Shown: in pieces, positions 26,374 through 35,354 of the stretch | How positions within the stretch are numbered: position 1 is the first letter of the stretch | How the letters are laid out: the number at the start of each line of letters is the position of its first letter | Assembly (NCBI GenBank): GCA_023247215.1 | Contig: JAHFGX010000006.1 | Coordinates: 1 to 45,110 of the forward strand | Direction of reading: 5' to 3' | Origin: Candidatus Omnitrophota bacterium | GTDB taxonomy: Bacteria; Omnitrophota; Gorgyraeia; Aquiviventales; Aquiviventaceae | Length of the DNA: 45,110 bases | Notes under the pieces: model-generated | Seen by the model: the letters and a program-made list of their open reading frames with translations, nothing else | Told to the model about the DNA's origin: nothing | The model's database searches: none | Position numbers and translations under genes: made by a program

Positions 26374-27725
26374 CACAGCAGCGGGAGGTAGGTCTTCAGC
26401 TCGTAGTCCGTCACGATCCGTTGGAACCGCTCGGCCTCGATGATCTTGTTCTTCAGCACGCTGTCGAACACGTGATCCCCCAGCGCCCGCCGCAGGAACG
26501 CGCTGCCCCGCGCCACCGCGATCGCTTCCGACAAGCTGCCCGGGAGCCTCTCGATCTTCCGCTTGGCCCGTTCCTCGTCGCTGAGCTCCGCCACGTTCAC
26601 CTGGGCGGGCGGCGGAAGCTTGGCGCGGCGTCCGATGCCTTCCAGCCCGGCGGCCAGCATGAGGCTGAAGGCCAGGTACGGGTTGCACGCCGGGTCCGGC
26701 GAGCGCAGCTCGATGCGCGCCGAGGACGCTTTCTTCGGCGTGTACGTGGGAATGCGGATCAAATCCGATCGGCTGCGCTGCGCCCAGGTCACGTAGACCG
26801 GCGCCTCATAGCCCGGGATGAGCCGCTTATAGGAGTTCGCCCACTGGTTCAGCACCAGCGTCATCTCCCGCACATGGGACAGCACCCCGGCCAGGAACGC
26901 CTTCGCCGTCGGCGACAGATGCGCCGCGTCCTTTGGATCGTAAAAGACGTTGCGCTCTCCATGGAAGAGCGACATGTTCACGTGCATCCCGGAGCCGTTG
27001 TGGTAGGTGAGGGGCTTGGGCATGAAGCTGGCGTAGGCGCCATGCTTCATGGCGATTTCCTTGACGACCAGGCGATAGGTCATCACGTTGTCGGCCATCG
27101 TCAGGGCGTCGGTGTAGCGGAAATCAATCTCATGCTGGGAGGGTGCGGCCTCGTGGTGGGAATACTCGATGCCGATCCCCATCTCTTCCATCGCCAGGAT
27201 GATGTCCCGCCGCAGATCGGTGGCGGCATCCAACGGTGTGAGGTCGAAGTAGCCTCCGGTGTCCAGCGGGATCGGCTCCTCCGCGCTCTTGAAGACGAAG
27301 AACTCCAGCTCCGGCCCCACATAGAACGTGTAGCCGGCCTTCGCCGCGCGCGCGAGGGTGCGCTTCAGGACCTGGCGCGGGTCTCCCTCGAAGGGTTGGC
27401 CGCCCGGCCGGTGGATGTCGCAGAACATGCGCGCGACCGCGTTCTCTTTGGGGCGCCACGGCAGGATGCAAAAAGTGTTCGGGTCCGGCATGGCCACCAT
27501 GTCAGACTCCTCAATCCGCGCGAAGCCCTCGATGGCGGAGCCGTCGAAGCCCACGCCCTCCTCCAGCGCCTCCTCCAGCTCATCAATCGTGAGGGCCACG
27601 CTCTTCAACATGCCGAGGATGTCCGAGAACCACAGGCGGATGAACCGGACGTCATGCTCCTTGGCGAGCCGGACCACATAGGCCTTGTCTTTCCGCATCG
27701 AATTTCGGCGTAGCTCTGGCATCAC
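26373..27725 (-). CDS. glnA: Glutamine synthetase, type I lacking an evident adenylylation Tyr
   Basis: GVGFDGSAIEGFARIEESDM, GPELEFFVF, NGSGMHVNMSLF, NSYKRLIPGYEAPVYVTWAQRSRSDLIRIP, ELRSPDPACNPYLAFSLMLAAGLEGI; start may be 27698. Confidence 0.95.
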   Translation of the reverse strand: MMPELRRNSMRKDKAYVVRLAKEHDVRFIRLWFSDILGMLKSVALTIDELEEALEEGVGFDGSAIEGFARIEESDMVAMPDPNTFCILPWRPKENAVARMFCDIHRPGGQPFEGDPRQVLKRTLARAAKAGYTFYVGPELEFFVFKSAEEPIPLDTGGYFDLTPLDAATDLRRDIILAMEEMGIGIEYSHHEAAPSQHEIDFRYTDALTMADNVMTYRLVVKEIAMKHGAYASFMPKPLTYHNGSGMHVNMSLFHGERNVFYDPKDAAHLSPTAKAFLAGVLSHVREMTLVLNQWANSYKRLIPGYEAPVYVTWAQRSRSDLIRIPTYTPKKASSARIELRSPDPACNPYLAFSLMLAAGLEGIGRRAKLPPPAQVNVAELSDEERAKRKIERLPGSLSEAIAVARGSAFLRRALGDHVFDSVLKNKIIEAERFQRIVTDYELKTYLPLL

Positions 27726-28447
27726 GATCTCCTGCTGACAATCTGCTCGGCAAACGCCCTGGCGACATGCCGGGCCAATGCCTGCAACCGGACCACATGC
27801 TGCGGGCTCTGCCGGCGGACGGCCAGCGGATCAATGATCCCGCGCAGCGACTTCAACTCCGCGCGGTTGACGGGCGTGCGCATCCACGCCCGCACGATGG
27901 CCTCCGTCACTTCCAGGTGAAACTGCAGCCCATAGATGCGGTCCTGATACCGGAATCCCTGTTCCGGACACACCGGCGAGCCGGCCAGCCGCACGGCGCC
28001 CTTCGGCAGCGCGAACGTATCGCCATGCCACTGGAACACCGTCTCCGTGGATCCGAACGGCTCGAACAGCGGATCGCCGTCGGCGCCGGGCTCCCGCATC
28101 ACCGGGTACCAGCCGATCTCTTTCTGCGGCGCTTTCGTGACCGAAGCACCCAGCGCCGCGGCCAACAGCTGCGCGCCCAGGCACACGCCCAGGACCGGCA
28201 GCTCCTCCGCGACCACCCGCTTCAAGAACGCCAGCTCCGGCTTCAGGAAGGGATGCGTGGCCTGCTCATAGACGCTCTGCGGTCCGCCCATGACGATGAT
28301 CCCGTCCAGCGCCTCCGGGCTGGGCCAGACGGCCTTCGGGTCGGCGGCGTTGAACGGCCGCAGCGCGCAGCCCGCTTGCTTGAATGCGGCCTCAAACGTT
28401 CCCAACCGCTCGTGCGGGACATGCTGGATGACGAGCAGCCGGCTCAT
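27722..28447 (-). CDS. Type 1 glutamine amidotransferase (GATase I)
   Basis: VMGGPQSVYEQATHPFLKPELAFLKRVVAEELPVLGVCLGAQLLAAALGA...GLQFHLEVTE. Confidence 0.92.
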   Translation of the reverse strand: MSRLLVIQHVPHERLGTFEAAFKQAGCALRPFNAADPKAVWPSPEALDGIIVMGGPQSVYEQATHPFLKPELAFLKRVVAEELPVLGVCLGAQLLAAALGASVTKAPQKEIGWYPVMREPGADGDPLFEPFGSTETVFQWHGDTFALPKGAVRLAGSPVCPEQGFRYQDRIYGLQFHLEVTEAIVRAWMRTPVNRAELKSLRGIIDPLAVRRQSPQHVVRLQALARHVARAFAEQIVSRRS

Positions 28448-28469
28448 CGCTTCCCCGATCCGTCACAAA

Positions 28470-28504
28470 GCACAACGGGGCAAGCAGCGCCTGCCCCGTT
28501 GTGC
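28470..28504. repeat. Perfect 13-bp-arm stem-loop between glnA and the GATase gene
   Basis: GCACAACGGGGCA-agcagcgcc-TGCCCCGTTGTGC. Confidence 0.75.
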
Positions 28505-28529
28505 GGACTCGACGACGCCACCCAATGAA

Positions 28530-30062
28530 TCAGGCGTCGAAATACAGATGGAACTCGTACGGATGCGGCCGCAGGCGGACCTTGTCAATCTCCTGCCGCT
28601 TGTACTCCAGCCAGACGCTGATCACGTCCTTGGTGAACACGTCGCCCTTGAGCAGGAACGCTTGGTCCTTCTCGAGCGCGTCCAGCGACTCGGTGAGGGA
28701 GCCCGGCACCTGCTTGGGCGCGCGGTCCGCCGACATCTCATAGATGTTCTCATTGACGACCGGCTTGCCCGGGTCAATGCGGTTCTGGATACCGTCCAGG
28801 CCCGCCATGAGCATCGCCGCGAAGGCGATGTACGGGTTGCAGGACGGATCGGGCGCGCGGAACTCGACGCGCTTGCTCTTCGGGTAGTCCACGTACATCG
28901 GGATGCGGCAGATCGCCGAGCGGTTCCGGGCCGAATAGGCCAGGTTCACCGGCGCCTCGAAGCCGGGGACCAACCGCTTGTACGAGTTGGTCGTCGGGGC
29001 CGCGAAGGCCAGGATCGCCGGCGCGTGCCGGAGCAGCCCGCCGATGTACCACTTGCACAGCTGGCTGATCAGGGCGTACCCGTTCTTGTCGTAGAACAGG
29101 TTCGTGTCGCCGTTGAAGAGGCTCTGGTGGGTGTGCATCCCGGAGCCGTTGTCGCCGAAGAGCGGCTTGGGCATGAAGGTCGCGACCTTGCCGTGCTTCT
29201 TGGCGACGTTCTTGATGATGTACTTGTAGAGCAGCAGGTTGTCCGCTTGTTTGGTCAGCGTCGTGTAGCGGATGTCGATCTCGGCCTGGCCGGCGGTGGC
29301 CACCTCGTGGTGCTGCTTCTCCACCGGGATGCCCGCCTTGATCATTTTCAGGATCATCTCGGTGCGCAGGTCCTGCTGCGAGTCGTGCGGGGGCACCGGG
29401 AAATAGCCTTCCTTGTAGCGGGGCTTGTAGCCGAGGTTCGGCTTCTCGTCCCGGCCGGTGTTCCACTCACCCTCGACGGAATCCACGAAGTAGTAGCTGG
29501 CGTTCTCGGTCGAGTCGAAACGGATGTCGTCGAAGATGAAGAACTCCGCCTCCGGACCCCAGTAGCTCGTCGTGGCGATGCCCGTCTTCTTCAGGTAGGC
29601 CTCGGCCTTCTTGGCGATGTAGCGCGGATCGCGCGTGTAGGGGCCGCGGGTGATGGGGTCGGCGATGTCGCAGACGATGGACACGGTGGGAATCTCGCAG
29701 GCGGGGTCCACGATCGCGGTGCTGGTGTCCAGGTGGAGGTTCATGTCCGATTCCTGGATCTTCTGGAACCCGCGGATCGAGGAGCCGTCGAAGCCGATCC
29801 CGTCCACCCAGATGCCTTTGTTCGGATTCTGGTCGATCTCGCTGATCGGGATGGTGAAGTGCTGCCAGAGGCCGGGCAGGTCGTTGAACTTCAGGTCCAC
29901 GACCTGCGCGTGGCTCTCTTTGATCAGCTTCCAGACCTTCTTGACGCCTTCTTCAGTGGCTCGGAACCCGTTCGCGCTTTTCACGATGGACTCCGCCGCC
30001 CGCACCGCTGCCGAGCCGCTGCGCCGCGCGCCGGCTCGAGGTGATGTTCGCACGCTTGCCAT
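28530..30062 (-). CDS. glnA: Glutamine synthetase type I with adenylylation-site-like Tyr
   Basis: [73 protein letters not shown]; start trimmed to 30062. Confidence 0.95.
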   Translation of the reverse strand: MASVRTSPRAGARRSGSAAVRAAESIVKSANGFRATEEGVKKVWKLIKESHAQVVDLKFNDLPGLWQHFTIPISEIDQNPNKGIWVDGIGFDGSSIRGFQKIQESDMNLHLDTSTAIVDPACEIPTVSIVCDIADPITRGPYTRDPRYIAKKAEAYLKKTGIATTSYWGPEAEFFIFDDIRFDSTENASYYFVDSVEGEWNTGRDEKPNLGYKPRYKEGYFPVPPHDSQQDLRTEMILKMIKAGIPVEKQHHEVATAGQAEIDIRYTTLTKQADNLLLYKYIIKNVAKKHGKVATFMPKPLFGDNGSGMHTHQSLFNGDTNLFYDKNGYALISQLCKWYIGGLLRHAPAILAFAAPTTNSYKRLVPGFEAPVNLAYSARNRSAICRIPMYVDYPKSKRVEFRAPDPSCNPYIAFAAMLMAGLDGIQNRIDPGKPVVNENIYEMSADRAPKQVPGSLTESLDALEKDQAFLLKGDVFTKDVISVWLEYKRQEIDKVRLRPHPYEFHLYFDA

Positions 30063-30107
30063 AATACGTTCTCGCTCCTTTGCCCTTCGTGTTCCATCAT
30101 CATGCTT

Positions 30108-30147
30108 TGAGGAGACCCGCCCGCGCACCGGCGGGCAGGCCTCCTCA
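30108..30147. repeat. Imperfect GC-rich stem-loop between glnB and glnA
   Basis: TGAGGAG-accc-GCCCGC...GCGGGC-aggc-CTCCTCA pairing. Confidence 0.6.
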
Positions 30148-30170
30148 GGCATGCGATCGTTCACTGCCGA

Positions 30171-30509
30171 TTAGATCGCGATCTCGCCCCGCTCTCCGGT
30201 CCGAATCCGAATCACGTCCTTGACGTCGCTGACGAAGATCTTGCCGTCCCCCACCCCGCCGGTCTTGGCTGCCTTAATGACCGCCTGGATGATCCGTTCG
30301 GCATCGGCGTCGCTGACCACCAGCTCGATCTTCACCTTGGGCAGAAACTCGACGCGGTAGGTCTCGCCGCGCCACTGCTGCACGACGCCTTTTTGCTTGC
30401 CGTGCCCCTGGGCCTCCGTGATGGTGATCCCGGGATAGCCGACGGCCTCGATGGCCTTGCGCACTTCATCCACCTTCTCCGGGCGGATGATGGCTTCGAT
30501 TTTCTTCAT
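30171..30509 (-). CDS. glnB: Nitrogen regulatory protein PII (GlnB/GlnK)
   Basis: MKKIEAIIRPEKVDEVRKAIEAVGYPGITITEAQGHGKQKGVVQQWRGETYRVEFLPKVKIELVV...GDGKIFVSDVKDVIRIRTGERG; canonical T-loop. Confidence 0.96.
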   Translation of the reverse strand: MKKIEAIIRPEKVDEVRKAIEAVGYPGITITEAQGHGKQKGVVQQWRGETYRVEFLPKVKIELVVSDADAERIIQAVIKAAKTGGVGDGKIFVSDVKDVIRIRTGERGEIAI

Positions 30510-30569
30510 GGTGGCACTCCTCGTCTTTCCCTGTGGCGGAGTTGATTCGGCGACGGCTTCTAACATCGC

Positions 30570-31913
30570 TCAACTCTTTGCCGGCTGGCCGACGCCGACC
30601 GAATACTCCATCGTGAGCGGAATGGTCTTCCGCGTCACGAAGTCCGGGTAGCAGGAGTTGCCGTGCTCGCCGATGTCCAACCCTTCGATCTCTTCCTGAG
30701 CGCTCACGCGAACGCCCATGAGGGCTTTGATCACGGCCCAGCCGATGAGCGACATTGCGAACACCGCCGCCCCGGCACTCACCACACCGATGATCTGAGT
30801 CACGAGCTGCTGGGCCCCGCCACCGAAGAACAGGCCTGAGGTATGCGCCGGGGTCCACTTCGACTCCGCAAAGAGGCCGACACAGAGGGTGCCAAACACC
30901 CCGTTGACCAGGTGGACCGACAACGCCCCGACCGGGTCATCAATACGCGCCTTGTCGAACAGGATCACGGAATACACCACGATGATCCCCGCGAGCAGCC
31001 CGATGATCGCCGAGCTCTCCACGCTGACGAACGCGCACGGCGCGGTGATCGCCACCAGCCCCGCCAGACACCCGTTGATGGTCATCCCCAGGTCCGGTTT
31101 GCCGAGCAGCAACGTCGCCGCGACCGTGGAGCTGAGCATGGCCATCGCCGCCGCCATGTTCGTAGTGATGCAGATGCGCGAAATGGCCTCCACATCGGCC
31201 GCCATCGTCGAGCCCGGGTTAAATCCGAACCAACCGAGCCAGAGCACGAAGCACCCGATCAAGCCGAGCGACAGATTATGCCCGGGAATGGCGTTGGCTG
31301 ACCCGTCCTTGTTGTACTTGCCGATGCGGGGACCCAGCGTCAGGACGCCGGCGAGCGCCGCCCATCCGCCAATCGAGTGCACCTGGGTGGAGCCGGCGAA
31401 GTCCAAGAAGCCCTTCTGCGCCAACCACCCGCCGCCCCAGATCCAGTGGCCGACGACGGGATAGATGACGGCGGTGAGGAGCAAGCTGAACACAATAAAC
31501 GAGAAGTACTTGATCCGCTCCGCCACCGCCCCGGAGACGATCGTCGCCGCCGTACCGCAGAACACCAACTGGAAAAAGAACTTGGCCAACAACGGCACCC
31601 CGGTCCAGTTCAAGGACGAATAGACGCCTTGATAGGCCTGCGCGACGGCGGGGCTATTGTCGGCCCCATGGAGCAACCACAGGCCTTGCAGCCCGAGGAG
31701 GGGCGAGCCGTCGCCGAACATCACGCCAAAACCGAGCATCCAGAACCCGACGGTCGAACACGCGAACACGATGAAGTTCTTCGAGAGGATGTTCACCGCG
31801 TTCTTCGCCCGGCAAAACCCCGATTCCACACACGCGAAGCCCAAGTTCATGAAGAACACGAGCATCGCGGTGACGAGCACCCACAGCGTGTCCGCGACGA
31901 CTTTCGGATCCAT
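30570..31913 (-). CDS. amt: Ammonium transporter
   Basis: DTLWVLVTAMLVFFMNLGFACVESGFCRAKNAVNILSKN, DFAGSTQVHSIGGWAALAG, WLGWFGFNPGS. Confidence 0.97.
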   Translation of the reverse strand: MDPKVVADTLWVLVTAMLVFFMNLGFACVESGFCRAKNAVNILSKNFIVFACSTVGFWMLGFGVMFGDGSPLLGLQGLWLLHGADNSPAVAQAYQGVYSSLNWTGVPLLAKFFFQLVFCGTAATIVSGAVAERIKYFSFIVFSLLLTAVIYPVVGHWIWGGGWLAQKGFLDFAGSTQVHSIGGWAALAGVLTLGPRIGKYNKDGSANAIPGHNLSLGLIGCFVLWLGWFGFNPGSTMAADVEAISRICITTNMAAAMAMLSSTVAATLLLGKPDLGMTINGCLAGLVAITAPCAFVSVESSAIIGLLAGIIVVYSVILFDKARIDDPVGALSVHLVNGVFGTLCVGLFAESKWTPAHTSGLFFGGGAQQLVTQIIGVVSAGAAVFAMSLIGWAVIKALMGVRVSAQEEIEGLDIGEHGNSCYPDFVTRKTIPLTMEYSVGVGQPAKS

Positions 31914-31979
31914 GGTGCGCCTCCTACGTCAATTCACCAGCGTCCCGCCACGCGCCGCGCGTGGGACGGGAAAGTTGTA

Positions 31980-33266
31980 TTAGAAGTGGTAGACCACCTC
32001 GGCTGCGACGGTGTCCTGGCTGTTCGCAAAACCGGAGTTCTCTAAGAACACCTTCTCCGTGGAGATATCGTGCCGGTACTCCAGACGAGCCAAGAGATGC
32101 TCGTGCAATTTCCACTGGCTCGTCAGGGTGTACTCGCTTAGTCGCACGCCATCCACCCCCACGCCGTCAAATGCGGTCAACCCGGTGCGGGCGCCGTCGG
32201 CGTCGTTGAACATTTCCCACCGGCCCGCCAGCGCCCATGTGTCGGTCAGATCGTACTTGGCGTACAGCGCGACCCCGCTCCAGTTGGCCGAATCCGAACC
32301 TTTCGCTCCGGTGCTCGTGCGGTGCACCACGTTGCTCTGGTGGCCGTTGTCATAGTTGGCCATCAGGGTGAGCTTGTCCGTCGGCTGCCAGGTCGCGACG
32401 AGATCGAGGACGGTCCGGTCATCCCGGTTATTGGTCCCTAACTCGGCGCCGGTGATGAGGTTCGTCGCCAACGTCACACCCTGGATCGGTGTTAAGGTCA
32501 GGTTACCCAGGATGGTTTTGAACGAGTTGGTCTCATCCACCAAGTCCCAGCCGTTGACCAGCCCCCAGGTCGTGGAGCCCCACTCGCCAAGCGAGTAGGT
32601 GGCCAGCGCGCCGGTGTGCGTGAACGGAATCGCAAAGCCGAACAGGTAGGAGCGCGAGAAGTTCCAGTTGGAAGGGCTTTCGATGACTTCCGCCCCCAAC
32701 AGGGTCACGAACTTCCCGGCCTTCAGATCCAGCCCGTTGCCGATTGGAGCGTGGTAGGTGACGTAGGCTTGCTCCAGGTCGAAGGAGTCCGTGCCTGCGG
32801 CGCCAAGCCCGGTGGAGTGGATCAGCTCCGCATCGTCGCCGTACATCAAGTCGGTTCTGAACCCGACCGGAGAGGCGTCCGACGCGGTCTTCTCAAACGC
32901 CAACTTGGCGACGTGCGGGGTGAAACTATTGCTGTTGATGTCGAAGACCCGGCCCTTGTTGCCGCCCGCCGGTGTGGCCGGCCGGTTGAAATTGAACTCG
33001 TAGGAGGTGTCCACGTAGCCACTGATCGTGACGCCCTGCAGACCGCTCGGCAGGGTGAGAGTCGGTAGGCCGGCTTTGTCGCCCATGCTGGTGGACCCGC
33101 TGCCGGAGGGAACTTGCGACAACTGCCGCTCCAATTGATTCAAGCGCTGCTTGAGGACTTCAATATCCGCCTTCAGCGACGCCGTTTCCGGCTCATCCGC
33201 GAAGGTGTAGGTTGCTGACGACACGACCATGCCGACTGCCGCAAGCCACAGCGCCACTCTCTTCAT
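31980..33266 (-). CDS. Outer-membrane beta-barrel porin (BBP2-like)
   Basis: Signal peptide, coiled-coil SLKADIEVLKQRLNQLERQL, then GVTISGYVDTSYEFNFNRP and alternating beta-strand pattern to C-terminal VVYHF. Confidence 0.85.
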   Translation of the reverse strand: MKRVALWLAAVGMVVSSATYTFADEPETASLKADIEVLKQRLNQLERQLSQVPSGSGSTSMGDKAGLPTLTLPSGLQGVTISGYVDTSYEFNFNRPATPAGGNKGRVFDINSNSFTPHVAKLAFEKTASDASPVGFRTDLMYGDDAELIHSTGLGAAGTDSFDLEQAYVTYHAPIGNGLDLKAGKFVTLLGAEVIESPSNWNFSRSYLFGFAIPFTHTGALATYSLGEWGSTTWGLVNGWDLVDETNSFKTILGNLTLTPIQGVTLATNLITGAELGTNNRDDRTVLDLVATWQPTDKLTLMANYDNGHQSNVVHRTSTGAKGSDSANWSGVALYAKYDLTDTWALAGRWEMFNDADGARTGLTAFDGVGVDGVRLSEYTLTSQWKLHEHLLARLEYRHDISTEKVFLENSGFANSQDTVAAEVVYHF

Positions 33267-33326
33267 CGTCCCTCCGGGTTCATGGTTCCACCGAACTAAA
33301 AAAGCCCTATTAGTCTATCGCAGCAC

Positions 33327-33364
33327 GTTACAACCACAAGACGCCAATGTTAAATCTATGTAAC
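33327..33364 (-). promoter_or_regulatory. Four-box tandem element (copy 2) upstream of the porin-amt-glnB-glnA operon
   Basis: Minus strand: GTTAC atagat TTAAC attggc GTCTT gtggtt GTAAC. Confidence 0.75.
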
Positions 33365-33691
33365 ATCACCAGCCAGGAACCGGTAGCCTTCTCCGGCTTC
33401 CTCAATCCACCGCCGCCTCCCATCACGTTCCAGCTTGGATCTCAGGTGCCGGATGTGCTCATCCAGCATCCGCAGCCCCCCCGCATCGTGCCGGCCCATC
33501 CCTTCCTCCAAGAGCCGGCGCTTGGTGACCACATGGTCCGGGTGGGTGGCCAGGTAGACCAGGAGCGCGTACTCCCGGTAGGTCAGCACCACGGGCTGGG
33601 CCGCCAAGAGGACGCGGTAGCGCTCCAAGTCAATGACCAGGTCGCCGAATTGCATGATGAGGGATGCGTCCATGACGTCCGTTGCCGCCAT
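33356..33691 (-). CDS. Stand-alone OmpR/PhoB-type winged-helix DNA-binding protein (no receiver domain)
   Basis: LTYREYALLVYLATHPDHVVTKRRLLEEGM...LRMLDEHIRHLRSKLERDGRRRWIEEAGEGYRFL; an in-frame TAG sits immediately before the ATG, so no upstream receiver is possible. Confidence 0.85.
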   Translation of the reverse strand: MAATDVMDASLIMQFGDLVIDLERYRVLLAAQPVVLTYREYALLVYLATHPDHVVTKRRLLEEGMGRHDAGGLRMLDEHIRHLRSKLERDGRRRWIEEAGEGYRFLAGDVT

Positions 33692-33718
33692 CTAATGGAA
33701 TGACCATAGCGGCGTGAT

Positions 33719-33756
33719 GTTACGCGCAGATCACGCGGCCGTTAAATCACCGTGAC
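33719..33756 (-). promoter_or_regulatory. Four-box tandem element (copy 3) upstream of the receiver-less regulator
   Basis: Minus strand: GTCAC ggtgat TTAAC ggccgc GTGAT ctgcgc GTAAC. Confidence 0.75.
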
Positions 33757-33781
33757 TTCTGTTGGGGAAGCCGCGGGACGG

Positions 33782-34525
33782 TTAGTTGGCAGGACGCTTG
33801 CGACAAAGCGCAATGAGATCAAGGGCCGCCGAGGAGAGATTGTGTGACACGGTGAAATCGCTGGGAGAAGCCTGCTGATAGAATCGCGCTACGAGATTGA
33901 GCTGGGCCGGTCCGATTCTCTCCAACCCCCATCTCTTGAGCCGCTGGTAAAACCGATGCCTCCACGTCAGATGCAGACCGTAGAGCTCAACAGCCGGAAA
34001 CGCCTGCTGGAGCGTCTCTCGAAGCTCTGGCGCCGTGAATTCCTTTTCATGGTAGATCAGTTTTTCGTACGGGCGGCCTGGCTTCATGTTGTGGGCCAGG
34101 TTCAACGTCGAGAGACAACACACGCCCTCGGGCCGCAGGACGCGAGACAGTTCGGACAGGTACCGGCTCAACAGCGACTCAGGGATATGCTCAATGACTT
34201 GGAACGAGCAAATCACATCGAACGAGTCATTTGGAAACTCGAGATAGGTCGCATCCATGTGCTGGAAATGAAGGTTCGGCCGTTGATATTCCGCAGCGGC
34301 TCGAGGAATATTGCCTGGGGCCAGGTCAATGCCGACCACTTCAGGGGCCACCTCCGCCAAATAGTTCGCCCCGTAGCCATTCCCGAATCCCACTTCCAAG
34401 ACCCGCTTTCCCACCGCATACGCCTTCACAAAGGCATAGGCAGAGAGATGCTGGGCGACAAACCGAGGATCATGTTCCTCTGGGTCCAATCCGCAAATAT
34501 GCGCTTCAGCCTGTGCACGAGTCAT
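33782..34525 (-). CDS. Class I SAM-dependent methyltransferase
   Basis: VGKRVLEVGFGNGYGANYLAEVAPEVVGIDLAPGNIPRA...FDVICSFQVIEHIPESLLSRYLSELSRVLRPEGVCCLST. Confidence 0.9.
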   Translation of the reverse strand: MTRAQAEAHICGLDPEEHDPRFVAQHLSAYAFVKAYAVGKRVLEVGFGNGYGANYLAEVAPEVVGIDLAPGNIPRAAAEYQRPNLHFQHMDATYLEFPNDSFDVICSFQVIEHIPESLLSRYLSELSRVLRPEGVCCLSTLNLAHNMKPGRPYEKLIYHEKEFTAPELRETLQQAFPAVELYGLHLTWRHRFYQRLKRWGLERIGPAQLNLVARFYQQASPSDFTVSHNLSSAALDLIALCRKRPAN

Positions 34526-34634
34526 GGGAGAGTCGGAGGTGGATTATAACATCCTGCTCAAACCACGTCAAAAATTTTGGTCGGGCGGCGGTGGCCGCAC
34601 AGGCCGCCTTGCCGCGGCTCAATCGGGTGAATTG

Positions 34635-35354
34635 TTAGGGGCGTTTGGACGTGCGGCGGGGAGGGGGCGCGTGGTGGTCGTCAGGCGGGGTGAACTTGTA
34701 GCCGACGTTGCGGATGGTGGCGACGTAGATCTCGCCGCCGGACTCGATCTTGGAGCGCAGGCGGCGGATGTGCACGTCCACCGTCCGCGTGCCGCCGTAG
34801 TAATCGTAGCCCCACACCTTGTCCAGCAGCGCCTCGCGGCTGAACACCCGGCCGGGGTGCGCGCTGAGGAATTTCAGCAGCTCAAACTCCTTGTAGGTCA
34901 AATCCACCGGGGCGTCGTTGATGCGCACCTCGTAGCGGTCGAAATCAATGGTCAGCGAGCCCACCTGCAGCCCGTGCTTGAATGCCACCTTCTGGAGCTT
35001 CCAGAGCAGGAACTTCAGCCGCTGGACGAGCCGCTGCACGCTCACCGGCAGGGTGAGGTAGTCGTCCACGCCCCACGAGACGTCCAGATGCTCCAGCTGC
35101 GCTTCGGTCAGCAGCGCCACCACCGGCGATTCTTTGAAGACGTCGTTGCGCTTGATCGCTTGGCACAATCGCCCCGGCGTGACCTGGCACTGCTCCAGGT
35201 CCGCGATGACCAGGTCCGCCTTCGGCGGCTCCAGATCGTCCTTGGTCGCCTCCGCTGAGCCGAGGACCGTCAGGGCGAACCCCGCCTCATGCAAACCGGA
35301 CTTGAGCGGCTTGCGCGCGTCGGCCTGGTCCGTGACCAGCAGGATCCGGTGCAT
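34635..35354 (-). CDS. OmpR-family response regulator with atypical receiver domain
   Basis: MHRILLVTDQADARKPL...ADLVIADLEQCQ...DDYLTLPVSVQRLVQRL then LTYKEFELLKFLSAHPGRVFSREALLDKVWGYDYYGGTRTVDVHIRRLRSKIE. Confidence 0.9.
   Translation of the reverse strand: MHRILLVTDQADARKPLKSGLHEAGFALTVLGSAEATKDDLEPPKADLVIADLEQCQVTPGRLCQAIKRNDVFKESPVVALLTEAQLEHLDVSWGVDDYLTLPVSVQRLVQRLKFLLWKLQKVAFKHGLQVGSLTIDFDRYEVRINDAPVDLTYKEFELLKFLSAHPGRVFSREALLDKVWGYDYYGGTRTVDVHIRRLRSKIESGGEIYVATIRNVGYKFTPPDDHHAPPPRRTSKRP

Noticed and set aside
28290-30044. 584-aa plus-strand ORF
   Set aside because: Antisense shadow of the second glnA; repetitive composition.
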